Source: Takakia lepidozioides
Lineage: Eukaryota > Streptophyta > Takakiopsida > Takakiales > Takakiaceae
Direction of reading: 5' to 3'
Assembly: GCA_030704615.1 (NCBI GenBank)
Contig: CM060733.1
Coordinates: forward strand, 75,492,907-75,556,906
Length of the DNA: 64,000 bases
Part shown: piece by piece, positions 45,452 to 59,622 of the stretch
Layout of the letters: each line of letters begins with the position of its first letter
Numbering within the stretch: position 1 is the stretch's first letter
Made by a program: the position numbers and the translations under genes
Notes under the pieces: generated by a model
The model's input: the letters and a program-made list of their open reading frames with translations, nothing else
Told to the model about the DNA's origin: nothing
Databases searched by the model: none

Positions 45452-48400
45452 CGACGGCACCGTACAGCTTCCTTGCGAACCACTCGCTTGGGATCATCTT
45501 GTGCAGCTGACATTGCTTGCAAAACCTGCCTAGTCCAGAATATGTTGTGATAAGAATCTACATTACAAACTCATGAATACCAACCATATCTAAGGATGAT
45601 TGAATAGAACACTTGGAGGGGTTATAAACTTTTCACAGTCCTCATACAGAGTGTCTTTCACTTCTATAAATCAGACAGAACAATAATGTCAGCATAAAAA
45701 GCAGCAGCTATAAATCAGCTTAGTTGCATCCTTATAACACAGGGTGTAACACTTCTATAGGCAAATTAGAACTGCGTTGCATAGAAATTTGAGAGACAAG
45801 AATTGCATAGGAAACTATTTAATGACACAATTCGAGTGAAACACCTATCAGGAAACTCCGTCCAGAAGGCAGTCCAGAAAGGCTGTTCCTCCAATATGAA
45901 ATTAACCTAACATGTGTTTTGATGTACGCAGTGTTCACTCGAAATCTTTTTAGAGATATATTCCAGTCAATCAAGGAGTGACAAAAGTAGTGAAGGAAAA
46001 TACAAAGGAGGTTGACAGAGTACCCGTGTGCGCAAGGGGAAAACACGAGCATAAGGCAGGCCCACAATGGCTGCCAAACATTGCAGCGATGTCTGCCGTA
46101 TCACCTACACCAAATGTCAGAATTAGGGGAGTTGAGATTTTTGTACCTACCCTTGCTTCCCCTGCATCTACATCTCTTTATTGTGCACCTTCAATCGAGA
46201 ACAGGACTTCATATGTTTCAGACCTCATATAAAAAATGGAGTCCACTGGAGATGTTGCGGTGTACAAAAGAGGATTCTGGGAGTGGAGCAAATTTGGCCT
46301 AGTTACATGCCTAGTTTTCAGGAATTGAATCAGCATCTATGTAAGTACCGACTAGCAACTCCATACAATTTAAAATGTAGCGACGGATGGGGGTCGCCGG
46401 GGGGGGGCCCTTATTGTTTGAGACAAAGGGCAGGGAGAGGGGGTGGGGGCACTAGGAAAGGAAAAGGGAAGGGCCAGGGATTAGAGGGGTGAGGGTAGAT
46501 TGCGGGGATTAAATGGCCGGCCGCGACATTATGCCGGAAGCGGCCGTTGCGTGTCTCATAAACTGCAAATGTCGTCTTGGTTACAATGGCCCTAGCATTC
46601 ACAATGCCCATAGATAGAAGCTCATTTGCAAGTTGGACAAAGGAATCACCTTGAATCAATGCATATCCTTTCACTAGGTTGATAACAGGCAAGGACAAAT
46701 TTTCCCACCCAAACACTTGAACAGCCTTGGCAATGGCTTTGGCAACATTGTTGTCTTTCACACCAATTTCGAGGATTCTTTCTTTTGCAAGAATGTTGGA
46801 AGACATGGTTCTTGTTCTACAAGTGCTGACCAAGACTTACCCCTGGAAATCCTTCAATCGATTTGGTTACCATGGACATCGCACCAGTCCAAGTTAGAAC
46901 TTAAACTAGTGCAACATAAAGAGTGCAATCTTAATGTGCTGTTAGTCACACAATCTCAGACCATCAACTTCACCATGTGTGGCAGTGAGAAGCTTCCACC
47001 AATTTCCCAACAGACTTCATCTGCTCCTGAAACCAGGTGTAGATCACATGTCATCCTTGAAAGTTGCTAAGATTCATGGACATACCATTCTGCCAATCTT
47101 TGTACCAAGTTTCTGCCACTATTCTACAAGCAACAGGAAAACTCAGCCATGATGTCAGCTAGCGCTCAGCTGTTCATGAATTAAATGGAGATCCAACCTT
47201 GGTGCTGAGTTAATAACCTTACCCACTCACCTACTCTAAAAAGCGTATGTGCAAGAATGCCTCGTAAGCAATGACATGTAGCAATGACACTCCTTTCTTA
47301 CTCTTTCAGGGAATACGGCCTTACAGCCTGATGTTTATGACTGGTAAAGAAAATGCTGAGGCAACATGTACCAATGAGTAGCGATATTGGATCAGAACAA
47401 GCAGCCTGTTCACTAAGCTCGATACGTGCTCGCTCACAATTGACCTTCCTGCAGACCTCACAATTGGTAAGACCTCTTGTTCTTACTACTTGCTTGTGCT
47501 AGATAGTCATTCTCATCCTCAAAGCTTCGATGAATTAACATGCAATAAGAAACACAGAGAGGGCATTTTTGCTGTGCAGAAGAATTTGAGGAGAAGATTA
47601 CCATGGTGAATATCTACTAGGAATGACGATAGAGCCAGTAAGGTGATGAGTAGGAGGTCAGAGTCACTGGGTTCATTGCAAAGGCTGGACAGCCCCTCCA
47701 AAAGCAATGGGAAAACCTGGCAATACAAACACCCCAGAGGTACATCAACGCCCTAGTTGTCATGCACATCCTGCAAGATACTCCAAGGTATTACCCTACA
47801 CAAAAGTTCTTAAAAGTGCAAGGAAATTCTGAAGCCATGGGGAGGAGGGAGGGGGGAGGAAGTGCAAAAGACAGACAGGTACATGAACATAAATCCACCT
47901 AAATATATTAATGTCAAAGAGAACAGGTACCTGGCTATTCCACTGCCATGGTTTCCAATAAATGCCACGACTCTTGCTTGCAAAATGAAAGACAAAGTAT
48001 ATGAAGTGTCTACATGAAAATAAAAATACTGACCCTTTCACCAGCAGTGAGAAGCGCACCATGAGGTGTGCCAGAGACCAGATGAGCAAATCCTCGATAC
48101 AGCCACACCCTGTCAAGCTCTGACATCAACCACAAACTCCTGCACTCTTGGCCTAGAAGTCAAAGGTCCAGAGGTAGACAATGTGACCAAAAAGCCTGTC
48201 TTCAAGGAGGAATTTTAGAGCAGAAGAATCTGGGTCATGTACATGGCCTATCTACACAGTACAATAAAAAACTGTATCACATCACTCAACCTTGGGATTC
48301 TTGACAGCTGCCTACAACCAAGCTCAGACATCACCTTTCTTGCCGATCACATTACCTCTAGAGGCTGAACCAAGGGAAAAGTGAAATCAATGAACATGTC

Positions 48401-51400
48401 TACTTATAATACCTTGCAGACGAGTCAACAGCTGCTCGCATGGCTTCTGTGAGAGGGGAGAGCATGCTATTGAAAAATTGTTGCTTAAAGAGAGGCCGGA
48501 TCACGGCATGATGAGCTTTGTTGAGGCACACCTCACTGTCTTTTACAATAATGCCCAAGCCCTCAGCTGCCGCCATTGCTGTGGTATATTCACTTTCCTG
48601 GAGCACTCAAATAATTGTGATGTAAGTGAAGCCTCCTCCCAAACATGGAAGTTGCTTATTCCAGAGGAGATCTGTGAGATTCTCGATTTTGAGTATAAGG
48701 AAGTCCCTTGATGGATTGCACATTGCTCAGGGAGTAAGGAAGTTGGAAGGGGCACTTCTCCTTCATGGCACATACCATATACTTCTCTGGGCCATCGGGG
48801 CCTTACTTCAGCAAATGAAATCTTCTGGAAGCAAACCTTCCAGGTTGTTTGCATCCACATTTCAGACAGAGGTTACTTCCTATCCAGAAATTGCAAAGAG
48901 TGATGAAGCATTGCATACATCAAACCATCCCAAATCACAGCCTTTGGCTGGCCAAAGAACTTAGAAATCAGATGAAGTGTAATTACTTTGCCAGGGGGGC
49001 CTGGGGTTGCCCATTAGCCAAGAGCAGATGCAGCAAGGTGGGGTTGAGGGTCCACGACCTCAATCAGAGTTGGCCCATATGTGGGTAGAGAGATCTGAGT
49101 AGCAGATACAAGCTCGATGAGGAATAGAAGGGATCTGATGTCGCAAGGTGGGCAATTTTACAACCAAGCCATGCAGAAACATTATAAAACGACGAACTAG
49201 ATGTTGCCAGACCTGTGGTGTTTTGTTAGTCCCTGACAGGAGGAGGCGCAACAGCACCCCTGCCACATCAGCAATTCTGCTATGGCCTCGCATTGCTAAT
49301 CCTTTCCCTGCCCATGCAAGCCCACGGACCCTGCAAACCATCTGGTGCACCATAGCTTCACCTCCAACTCCCTTAGCAAGCCCCTGAAGGTTGGGATTCT
49401 CATCTTTCACCTCAACTAGCCACCCTTCGTCTAGCACAACGCGAACAGCATCCTCCAAAGCAAAAGGAGGCCCCTGTCATCATGAAGATTGTAAGTTGCC
49501 GATATTACTGTAGTTCTCAGCAACCAATGGGGTCTTTGTGAACGGAAGGCAGAAATAGAAAAATCTGGAAAATCTGTACTGCACTTAGATGTTGGATATG
49601 AGAGAGCACAGTGGACAGAAAGATGACCATAACAGGAGAATGGTCCTATACCAGGAGAGATTGCAAAAGAGAGGTCGAAAGAGACGTAAGCTGTAAGAGT
49701 GAGGGGATAAAAAAGGTTGACTAAACGTAAATTATGGTGTCAGTTCACCCCAAGGGTTATTGGAAGGTGAGTGATGGGATATATCTGAATCCAAGAGAAA
49801 CAATGAATTGCCTACAACTTTAGAGAAAGATGCGGACTTGAAACCTCCACAAGTGCTTATTGAATGCCTCAACATACAATAAGAACCTGGAAGTAGGAGC
49901 GAAAGAACATAACATTGTCACAAAATTCAGACTCAAAAGTCATTTAGCAACCTCTTCTCCAGACTCAGCTGTCCATTTGTTCAACAGTGAAGCCACTGCC
50001 TGGGCAGCTGCCTCAGTGACAAGAGGGAACCCTCCCATGGCTGCCAACACCAACTCCTGCACAAGCTCTTGTTTTTTTGGAACTTCTGTCAACCGTCTCA
50101 ATGACACGACAACTGATGCTACGAGGGCCACCAGCCACTCCTTCCGCTTTGCTCTAGCTTTGGTCGTGTGGGCTCCTATGAGGTTCCAGCCCAAAGCAGA
50201 GCTTTCAGGTTGCAGGTTGTGGGCCAATTCGTGCAGCAACTCCATCCCCTTCTGTATAATTTCTTTCTGTGCTGCTGTTTCAGACTTCTGTACTGCTATT
50301 CGAATGGCCTCCATGCTCCATCTCAGCATCTACAACATGAAAGAAAAGTGAGGTCGGTCATCCTCTGTAACAGCCTAGTTGCATGATTCAGGACCTGTAG
50401 TTTGTACTCCAAAATTTATCAACACAATTCTCAGAAAACCTGAACATACAACACAACACAGAAAACTGACCATCGCCTGTGACAGTGCAAAGCTAACAAC
50501 ATCATCCGTCCCAAACGACAGAATCTGGAGAGGAATATCAATGTAAATACATTGACACTCTGGAGATTTATGGCATGCTCATGGTTCACCAATCATTAAG
50601 GGGATTAGCATTGATAATCCTAATGAAGAGCAACAGTCGAAGGTGCATTAGACAGCAGCTATTCAAAATATGAAACCTAAGTAAAGAACCAACATACCAC
50701 AGCATCAACTCCGAAGGCCAAGGATTAAAATGATCCAGAGCAAGAACATGACAAAAAGTGGCCAGAAGAGTGTACAACTTTTTGGATGCAACTACATAAT
50801 GTCCCACAATTTCCACTAAAAACATCCAACACTCCTTCAAGTTGTTACATTTAGCTGTGAGACCAGAAAATGACAGTGGGAGTACAGAGGTATCCAAACC
50901 TTACTTCTTCATCAACATGCAGACCTGCAGAGGGTAGGAACCACAAAATGTCCATTGCAATTTTGGCTGCCACCGCCCGATCTGAATCTCTACCCTCACA
51001 TCTGCATACTTGAAGATACATTGGTTAGAGAAAGACTTTGCGTGTCCATATGGTGAAGGAATCAAACAGATAAGGAATAGATAGTTATGTTGCAAATCAA
51101 CTCACAAGTGAGAAAAGCACCGGAAAAAAGAGAAGGGAGGGTGCAAAGGAGCACCATCACTCACGCCAGAAAACAGGTTTTGGGAAGTTCCAAAAGGTTT
51201 CCTGTTTCAGTTTGCAAAACTAGTTGAAATTATTGCCACATTATATAACCATGTGAGAGACTAGTTAAGCTTTGAACCCACATTTGAGAGGTAGGCAAAG
51301 ATTAAAAGATAACCAGATCAAAGGAATGCAGAAAGCATGCAGTCTCATCACTTGGCAAGTCAATCCAAGAGAACAAGACCATCACCGAGAAGTTATTGCC

Positions 51401-54400
51401 ACATTACAGTAGGATGGCATACCATGCCATAGCGGCACCAAATTCCTAATTAATTTTTAGATGGATAATAGGCCAAACTCCGGGGAGAAAACAAACATGC
51501 ACCCAACATAGCCAGAAGAATGAGCAGAGAGAGGAGACAGGAGAGTTGCTTAGCCAAGCTCACTGTTTCAGCTCCAATAACTCCTCAAAAGGGTTTCCTG
51601 AAATCCTTACAGAGGCAGGAGGTCCTTTGACAGGCATCGCAACACAGCGACCACCTTCCCAACCAGCTCAACCCGCTCATCATCTGCCTGCTTTCGAGAA
51701 GAACACGAACACATTCCAGCTTCACTACAATTGGGGTACATCTTAATACAAGATAGCCAGCGCAAGGCAGAGTTTCAGCCTGTCAGCAGCTCATGCAACA
51801 CAGTTGGGTGCTTACTCAGTAGTAACGGAAAATCCTGGACAACACAATAGTGATTCGTAGGGTGTCAGCTGGCACTGGTACCAATTCGTATTGCGATCCC
51901 ATGCTCAAATCAAGAAAAACGAGGTTACTAAATGGCTTGCTGACCCACACCTTCCATCTCCTTCAGAGACTCCCCGCTGTGAACTCTATCTGACTCAATT
52001 ATAGATGCTACAAACCACCAAAGGTTGTAGATGCTTACACAAGCCCTTAAGAAATCGGCATTGATCCCTCGTCGAAGACCTTCCAGCACCCTTTCAAGAG
52101 CCACAGGCCGTGGGCCAGCAATCATAGCCAGAGCCCCCAACTGCCTTTGCAGCAAAGTCCCTGACTTTTCTTCTTGAACTGCTTCCAGTAAGTGTGGAAT
52201 AATTAATGTCAGTATCCCCACATCCCTTCCCCTTGCCTCAAACTGCTCCTCCTTGTTACTTATACTAACAAGAGCTGTGAGGGACTCATCCCACAAGTTG
52301 TTAGACTGTGAATTGGCAGATAAGATGTCCTTGAATACAAAGAAGACATCACGCAACTGGTTATCAGACAACGGGGAAAGTGACCCTGGAAATGATGCCA
52401 ACGCCTCCAACCCAGCCACTGCCACATGTAAAAGCAAGCACCACCTGGTGTTGGTCAATAACATTCTCTTTCAAGAGTGAGCTTGTAGGCTTTTAAAACA
52501 CTCGAACTCAACGGATGGAAGATAGATTTATTCCAGTACTACTAGCCATTCTCATGAATTCTCTGTGGATGAAAGTGGCCATCCAATCAGCTAAAACAGA
52601 ATTGATGGTACTAGAAAATGCAGGAATTCTCACAGACTAATAAACTTTCCATTGAGATGAAAACATCCATCCTGAAGCACTTGTGAAGAGGAAGATATGA
52701 TTCTACCTCCAAGTTTTGAGAGTTCCTTCACATTGGAGGAAATGGCTTGACAAAATGCTGCGATAAGGTGAGGTGCAAGGCCCCCTAGCAGGTCTAGCCA
52801 TCTTTCTGACAACTCTGGTGCAAATTCACAGAGAGAACCCTGACCAATGAGTGAAGTGGCACATTTTTTTGCCACATCGCTAGCTGCTAACAGGATCATA
52901 TTCACAACCTCCAATCCAACCGGAGTCTCTGAAATTTTCTTGTCAAGACCCGAATCATCCTCTTCTTCAAGAGAGCTGTGTTCCTTGGGTGATGTGCAAG
53001 AATTCTCTAGTTGGAAAGTATTTTCATCAGGTGAGCTGAGGGATTCTCTTTCTTTTGCTTCAAATAGCTTGAGAGACCGAAAACAGTCCTTCTCTGGTAC
53101 AATACCCTTCAAAGCAACAAGACGTGTCAGAACTTGGCTGAAAATTGAACAACAGGAAGAGGGGGAGGCCCGTGCAGCTGCTGCAAGAACCTGCCCTGTC
53201 GCTTTCGCCCGAAGCTTTGCACGCTCATTCGCTACGGAGCTTGTACCAGGACTTGCCACACTATTTTCTTCATTTCTCTTGGGCAGAGAATCACACACAT
53301 ACACTCCACCAAGAGCATCCATTTCCACACATGCAAAAAGGTCCTCAACACACTCATCTTCCAGTACCAACCGCAAAGCCTCTCCAGGCTCTCTGGTCTT
53401 TGTCAGCTTCAGAAACGGCATCTGTGAGACATTATTCTCTCCTTGAAAAGTTTCAAAAGCTTCAACCCACTTGGTCAAGCAACTTAAGGCCTCCTGAACA
53501 ATGTCAAAATCTTTTGGCTCTGCTAGTGTTGCTGAAGCTGGGACAGAAAGGGGCAGTAATTCTGTCTTGAGTGCCCCCCAAATGGCCCCCACATGTTCGG
53601 ATACTGCTCCAGCCCCATAAGCAATAGTGCAGTGGCCAAGGTAACTCAGCGAATCCAGCTGCAGAAGAGACAAAGTCGGCATGTTAACTTACAAGCCAAA
53701 GAGTTGCAACTCGGATACATTGAGAAGATGAAGACAGTGGAAAGCAATGGCCTGAACAAGGAATCTCTCCCCCTTTCCCTCTCCATCATTCTGATGCATC
53801 CCTAACCCTCCTTTGCTTACCCCATAGTTCCTGCTCTCTGGAGGACAAACAAAGTTGCAGGTTGAACGGTAAGAGGCATAAGTCGTTACCACCAACCTTT
53901 GCCTTCTGAAGGCTAGATGACAGCTTTTCTAGTAGCAGAGGGATGCAGACTGGAGCAAACAGATGTGTGCATGCAAATACCCTCTGCAGAAAAACAGATT
54001 ACAAATATAAAAGCTCTGCCACAAGCATGCAGCCTCCAAATATTTGATTCAACACAACCAAGACAATGGTATGGTATTTCACTATCGTTATCAAATGTTT
54101 GTCTACTTGGTTTGTTTAGCACACGCTGTCATTGACAGCTGTAACTATGAAAAAATATATAACTAGTAGTGAAATATTTTACTATAACCTATGACACAAC
54201 TAGGACAAACAGGTATAGACATGATTTACACTGTCTGCCACAAATCACTTGCATCATCATTACATTCAACTCATTGTTTATGTGACATGCTTGGACTTTG
54301 TCATCTCACACATCAAAGAGAATACATCCTCCTTTTTACAACATCAGACTTCATTGCAAAAAGTGCAAATGCTTTCATAAGGGCACTTTTGTAATAAGAT

Positions 54401-57400
54401 GTCAGACTCATAGTATGAAAACATCCATGCATAGGCATCACAAGAAGGGTCACAGCACGATGTTTGCAAGTACAACTCACAGATTGGAAGTGACATTGCT
54501 GTCCCTTCTTAGTCCAAGTCGCATCCCTATGTCGTTTAACTACTCCTTGCAGGCCTTTTGAACCACAAAGCATCTACAATATGAACACTAGAGCACCAAG
54601 TCCAAAAGATGAAAGAAAGTTACATATGGGGAAAAAGTACATACCTTAAGGCCTGTCGCTAGGTCCTCTCTTGTCAGTCCCCCATGGCCTGGCAGCTGCA
54701 AATAAACCCACGAGTAAATAAAGAAAGAAAAGACTATCATGCTAAAAAGAAGCATCTCCACTTGGTATGGCAGAACCTATGTACCTAGTAGTATTAACCA
54801 GTGTTGACCCATTCTTACATATTTATAATACCCACTGGTTGGGGTATGTCAAAGATTCTGGTTTTGAATAACCAAAGTTTACGAGTATTATGAACATATT
54901 AAATCCCAAGGTCCGGATATGCATCCAATTATTGCCTTTCAATGTTGGCAGGTATTGGCTGGGTATTACACCTGGATGTTGAATCTGTTTTCTAGATTTT
55001 AATACCTGCCAGTTGTCTACAAATGCCGGGTATTTGATTTTTTTAACCCGGCAAGCTGGTTCTTTGATGCCTGGGTTGATGCCGAGTGCAGACCTTGAGA
55101 ACTGGTAACACTGGTAGTAACTTATCAGCTCAAACACTACAGGACTGAAGGGCACCTGATTTTCAGATAAATCCACTAGTTATGATTGACAATGTCTCTT
55201 GCACATATATTCCTGCTTCTAGCCAATCAGTGGAGTGACAGTATGAGAACACTAACAGCTTAGCTGCAACTCATCCAACTAGCAAGCATATACAATAAAC
55301 CTCCCTTAAGAACCCTAAGACTAGTTTTACTTGCGCCAGAATGAATCTTGGGACGTTAATGAAGATGTACTCACAGGGGTGAAGGAGATGGGGAAATAGC
55401 GGCTAACAATGTCAAAAAGCTCTTCAGCATAGTCGGCCAATGGGCCATCAGATTCTGGGAAGACTCCAGCCAACAACTCCACAATTCGAAATGCTAGTAA
55501 CAGACACCGCGGATCTTTTTCTTCTTCAATGGCTGCACACACTGCATACAACAGATCTCCACCCTGCACAGGCGCTTCCATAAGCATCCCCACCCTTCGA
55601 TCTGATTTCAATTGCTCAAACTCAGTGTACTTGATCTACAGAAGTGTCTAAGATTATTGATTGGCATGTATCCTCCTTAATATGTACTATTCAGTCCTCC
55701 ATCACTATTTGAAGCAGAGAGCCTTTATGAAGCAAAAATATGGGAGCAGAAATGAGATGAAATGACATGTTAGGGCTTTTGGCTCTGGAGGTGGAACATG
55801 CTTCAATTTTGATGCTGAAGCTTAGGCTGCATCCCAGTGCACTGGCGGGCAGGTGAAGGTGGCTTGTGCTTACAAGTTAGATCTGGAAGCTTGGACTCCT
55901 TGTTTTCTTTAGGGATTTTCTTGTGGAGTTTGGACCTTTCCCGTTGTGCTTCCCAGTGAAGTGACAGTCTGATGGAGGTGGCTTTTGGTAGAGTGGGCTT
56001 CTTGTTTAGGGCTCCTGCTTTCGGCCTTTGTGGCTTTTGTTGGTTTTGCCAAAGTTTTACATCAGGCAGTTCTCTTATAAATTTTGGTCTGGGGTCTTGT
56101 GCCTATCCTTATGGAGGAACACCAAAGAGACATGAAATGAATTGACACTTGGACGAAAAGAGAGAGAGAAGACGGAAACTTTATAGCGTCCACAAGTGTC
56201 CTGAGGGCCCATGGGAAGAAAGTAGAAGAAGAGACAGAGGAGAGTGTATGTGTGCATGTATGTGTGCAATATGCACATGAAAAAGGAGAAGGGCATACCA
56301 AAGGAGCAACAGCAGCAGAGTGTTTGTCAAGGAGGCACTCCAGAAACTCTAAACAAAGCTGGAAACAACCAAACAAATAATCAGTTGTGGCCCCTTTATC
56401 TCATTTTAAGTAAGGCCCTGTAGGATTAAAGTGAAGATTAAAAGCAAGGAGCTTCTCTGCTTGCAACTGGACATGACCCTAACAAATCAACACCTAAAAC
56501 AACAAGGCAATTTCTAGTTCAAGGTCGCTTAGCCTAGCAGTCCTCACTCATTATTTGAAAATAGGAGTGGGCCCAGTATGACAACAAGGAGAGAAGTCCA
56601 TCACTCAAATACCTGAGATACACGAATTGAAATTACAGCACAGGAGTGGAGTGGAAAAAAAGAGAAAAGGTAAGAACAATGAATATGCGTAGATACACAC
56701 AAGGATCAAGGCAGAGAAAAGAGATCGAGTAAGGTGATAAAAAGCGACAATGAGACAGAGCACAGAGAGGACAGCCATCGAGATGGAGTTTCAGAGAGGG
56801 TAGAGGGCCAGCAATAATATAGAAATGATTAACCATACTTGCTTTCGCCTTTCAGCTGCAGACCTTGTGATAGAGACAAAGATGGAGGGAGACAGGTAGC
56901 CATCCAGAAGAAAGAAGGCTTACAATGCGATCCTGTTGGGCCAAAGCCTGGATATGAAGATTCTCCACACCCAATCTCGCCATATCTCTTGCAGCCTCGG
57001 CCACCATTGCTCCCACATTTGGTACCCTTCTTAGTAGAGCCAAAGACCCAACAAGTGATCCCCGTAGAGAGTGCCAGTCAGCCTGGGCACAAAAGAGAAC
57101 CAATGTTGTGTTCCCGTTAGTGAATCTATTACACTTATTGAGGGCAAGTAAATGGTCCATTCCCATGCTTAGACAAGTAAGCTTTGATTAGGGTGAGAGC
57201 TTATCCACACTTCCTCCTTGAACAAAATCCATAGACAAGTGGCAGCAAGAAACTGTACAGATGCCTTCTCTTCACTCAATGAAGTCCTACAACACAGACA
57301 GTCCTTACAGCCCCTGAGAGTCATGGAACAGGAACTGTTCCATTTGGAAGAAGTCAGGGTGGATGCCACTGGACTAGATGAGCATCCTATATGTTGGAGG

Positions 57401-59622
57401 TGTCAAGGCTATAGCCCTTGCACGGCACTCTGAGAACAGAAAGGGTCGGGTAGCTCAGTGGTAGAGCACCCCACCGGAATGGGGGAGGTCCTAGGTTCAA
57501 TCCCTAGCCCGACCATACGCCAGTGGTTTTCCAACACTATATTCATCTTGATTTTTAAGAAAAAGGTTGACTCCTGCTGAAGCAAGCGTAACATATGGTG
57601 CCCCTTCACCCCCAAAGGGCTACTGCCTTCCGGACACCTTCTAACGGCCGTAACCGGGGCAACACAGTTGCCTTGACACAGCGACCCCCCTTGTATAGCT
57701 GGGTTGGCTATATTGGGTGACATCCAACATACACCTATGTGGCATTGAACCTACGACCACTTGTGAGGCGTTTTTGTGCCCTTCTCTGATTAAATATATC
57801 AGAGAACCATTAAGTCTATTCTCATTTCAGTATGCACATGCTTTTCAGATAGAAATGATGCACTTACAAGGCAGGCAGTGTAAAAGGTAGCAAGACTGTG
57901 AACTGTCGTATCCTCAAGTGGTGTTGCAGCCAGCCCAGCCAAAAGTTCAGCCAGAAGAAGTATCCCTGCACGCATCACACCACTCCGCTGAGAGCAGTTT
58001 AGCCAAACACGTGCATTAAGGACGCACTGCAATCAGATCTCCATGCCCTTTGAATATCAGTCCATCTCAAAGGAAGAGCATATTACACTGCACTTTCCAA
58101 CTGTGTTTCCTTCTTTCTCAACTAGTTTTCAAATGATTTGAACCAGGACTAGCGAGGGTTCATACATGGAAGCATACCTCTGGCTCTCATAGTATCATTG
58201 CTTGTCGTCAAATACTCGCCAAGGGTAGAGACCTGCATCCAAAAGGCAGCCACAAGAAATGACCTCATGCAATGTGTGGGAGAAGATGAGATAGGCTCGG
58301 AAAACTACATAACAACCCCTTACCCCCAACTCTAACCTCCACTCATAAATAACTACCACCAGGGTACTATTATATACCATCTTCAATTTTACAGCACATT
58401 TCGATACTTACTCTTGCTCAACAACTCCCTGAAAAATTCTGAGACCTTGCTTACTCCTCCATAGCACTCTGTAACTGAAAGTGAGCACTGTGAAAGCCTG
58501 GTGATTAGGTACCAAGATCCTGTCTACTAAACATTGCAGACAGTCTTGCCGTAATGTTTGAAAAAAAGGTGGAATTGACAAACAGATCACTTAGTAATTT
58601 AATAGGAGAATGGACACCATCATCGGAGATTTGAAAGCACAATGACCCATCTCTTCGCACGGCATGCTTCTCCATGCAGTTTTGAAGACCATTGATATAC
58701 CAGTGGCATAGCAATAGTTAGAAAACGTACAACTTGCTGTATGGTGATAGTTCTGTGAAGGAGTAGACCGATGATCGCATTGCAACTAGCAGCCTGTAAA
58801 CCAGATTTGTTCATCATCAATTTCCCGGAGTGAATCTCAAAATTGTGAGACTTATCCCTCTTGGACACATTCTCACTGTGTTAGGTTACAATTGGTCAAT
58901 TAAATACCCTGTGAAGACAATTCAAGAGAAGAGTGTAAGTTTTGTCTTCCACTCTAGGAAACATGGTTTTATTTTAGCCTCATGCAGATGCCGATAAATC
59001 TTCTGTTTTGACCAGCCTACCAGTCTTAAATTCATATTCTCCATTTATAACAGTATAAAAACTCACAAATACGGGAAACTTGTTTACTTGCAAACCACCA
59101 CAAATTAGGGAAGCCGATACTCCCTGGCGGTTCTACGTTTTACACCATGGACGTACTTAGTTTTCATGGAGTGAATCGCGGCATGGAAAAGTTAGGACCC
59201 TGGCCTAAGTCGGCACGCTCAGCCAGTGTATCAGATTCATTCAGTCCTCTTTCAGCCCATTTGCTCGAACAATATCCATAGGTTAACAATTCCGGTTTCG
59301 CACTGGATTGATGGCATCTCGTATGTGGATAGCTGGCATATATCCGAAAAAACTACAACCATTAGCAATCTTCGAGCAAACCCCCGGAGGAAGGCCAATG
59401 AGAGGGCTGAGTTGCAGAAGCGCCTAGCCGTAGCCGAGGTTTTTTTCGGGGGGGGGGAGGAGGAGCTAGGGGCCGGTGGAGAGCCTAGCCGGTCAGCGAC
59501 GCCGACCGGAGAGCCTGACCGAGGTGAATACAGAGAGTGAAAGGGCGAACCTGTTGAGCAGGCGCAACATCCCCATTCACAAAGACTTCCATTCGTGACA
59601 CCAAAAATGAAGACACCGCCAT
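45452..59622 (-). CDS. MMS19: MMS19, cytosolic Fe-S cluster targeting factor (HEAT-repeat protein)
   Basis: MMS19 (MET18 in yeast) docks apo-proteins on the CIA targeting complex, supplying Fe-S clusters to DNA polymerases and helicases. Exons by eye: 59622-59551, 58793-58701, 57987-57868, 57082-56924, 56358-56299, 55563-55375, 54695-54645, 53983-53897, 53658-52634, 52444-52039, 50994-50905, 50524-50471, 50329-49952, 49473-49213, 48597-48413, 48109-48034, 47716-47602 and the last 45529-45452 (stop at 45452-45454). Phases agree through 47602. One or two short exons between there and 45529 are unresolved (47123-47086 is a candidate, but in the wrong phase). Family landmarks are RAGILLLAEL, EEEKDPRCLLLAFRIVELLA, FAPVCIPLLLEKLSSSL, LAWAGKGLAMRG, VKDSEVCLNKAHHAVIRPL and the C-terminal QDDPKRVVRKEAVRCRRVW. 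The total is about 1,200 residues, similar to the Arabidopsis protein. The start Met at 59622 precedes the conserved APAQQ-AAS region. Confidence 0.93.
46411..46806 (-). CDS. Unrecognised 132-codon ORF inside an MMS19 intron
   Basis: An uninterrupted frame starts at the ATG 46806 and reads MSSNILAKERILEIGVKDNN, AKAIAKAVQVFGWENLSLPV and IVNARAIVTKT, ending in a proline-rich tail. Its composition looks protein-like and it lacks introns. It is in the same orientation as MMS19, but it does not match the C-terminal HEAT region expected there. It may be a retrocopied fragment; no family is recognised. Confidence 0.35.
   Translation of the reverse strand: MSSNILAKERILEIGVKDNNVAKAIAKAVQVFGWENLSLPVINLVKGYALIQGDSFVQLANELLSMGIVNARAIVTKTTFAVYETRNGRFRHNVAAGHLIPAIYPHPSNPWPFPFPFLVPPPPLPALCLKQ
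54799..55113. mobile_element. hAT-like MITE in an MMS19 intron (315 bp)
   Basis: It starts CAGTGTTGACC and ends GGTAACACTG (inverted termini). The flanks GTATTAAC (54791-54798) and GTAGTAAC (55114-55121) match at 7 of 8 positions, as expected for an aged hAT target duplication. Its interior carries several GGGTATT / AATACC motifs. It lies between MMS19 exons 6 and 7. Confidence 0.8.
57444..57515 (+). tRNA. tRNA-like sequence or SINE head in an MMS19 intron
   Basis: The 72-nt sequence folds into a cloverleaf. The acceptor GGTCGGG / CCCGACC is perfect, the D arm is GCTC-GAGC, the T arm CTAGG / CCTAG is perfect with loop TTCAATC, and A is the discriminator base. The A box (TAGCTCAGTGG) and B box (GGTTCAATCCC) are intact. 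The anticodon loop CCGGAAT lacks the usual T at position 33 and would place GGA (Ser) as anticodon, yet the long serine variable arm is absent, and the last stem pair is A-G. A tRNA pseudogene or the head of a tRNA-derived SINE is therefore more likely than a working tRNA. It lies antisense to MMS19, between exons 3 and 4. Confidence 0.55.

Noticed and set aside
52847-53570. Long plus-strand ORFs of 141-199 codons
   Set aside because: They are antisense shadows of the 1,025-nt MMS19 exon.
57409-57723. Minus-strand ORF containing GIEPRTSPIPVGCSTTELPD
   Set aside because: This peptide pattern is the familiar antisense translation of a tRNA A/B-box region, here the tRNA-like element at 57444.
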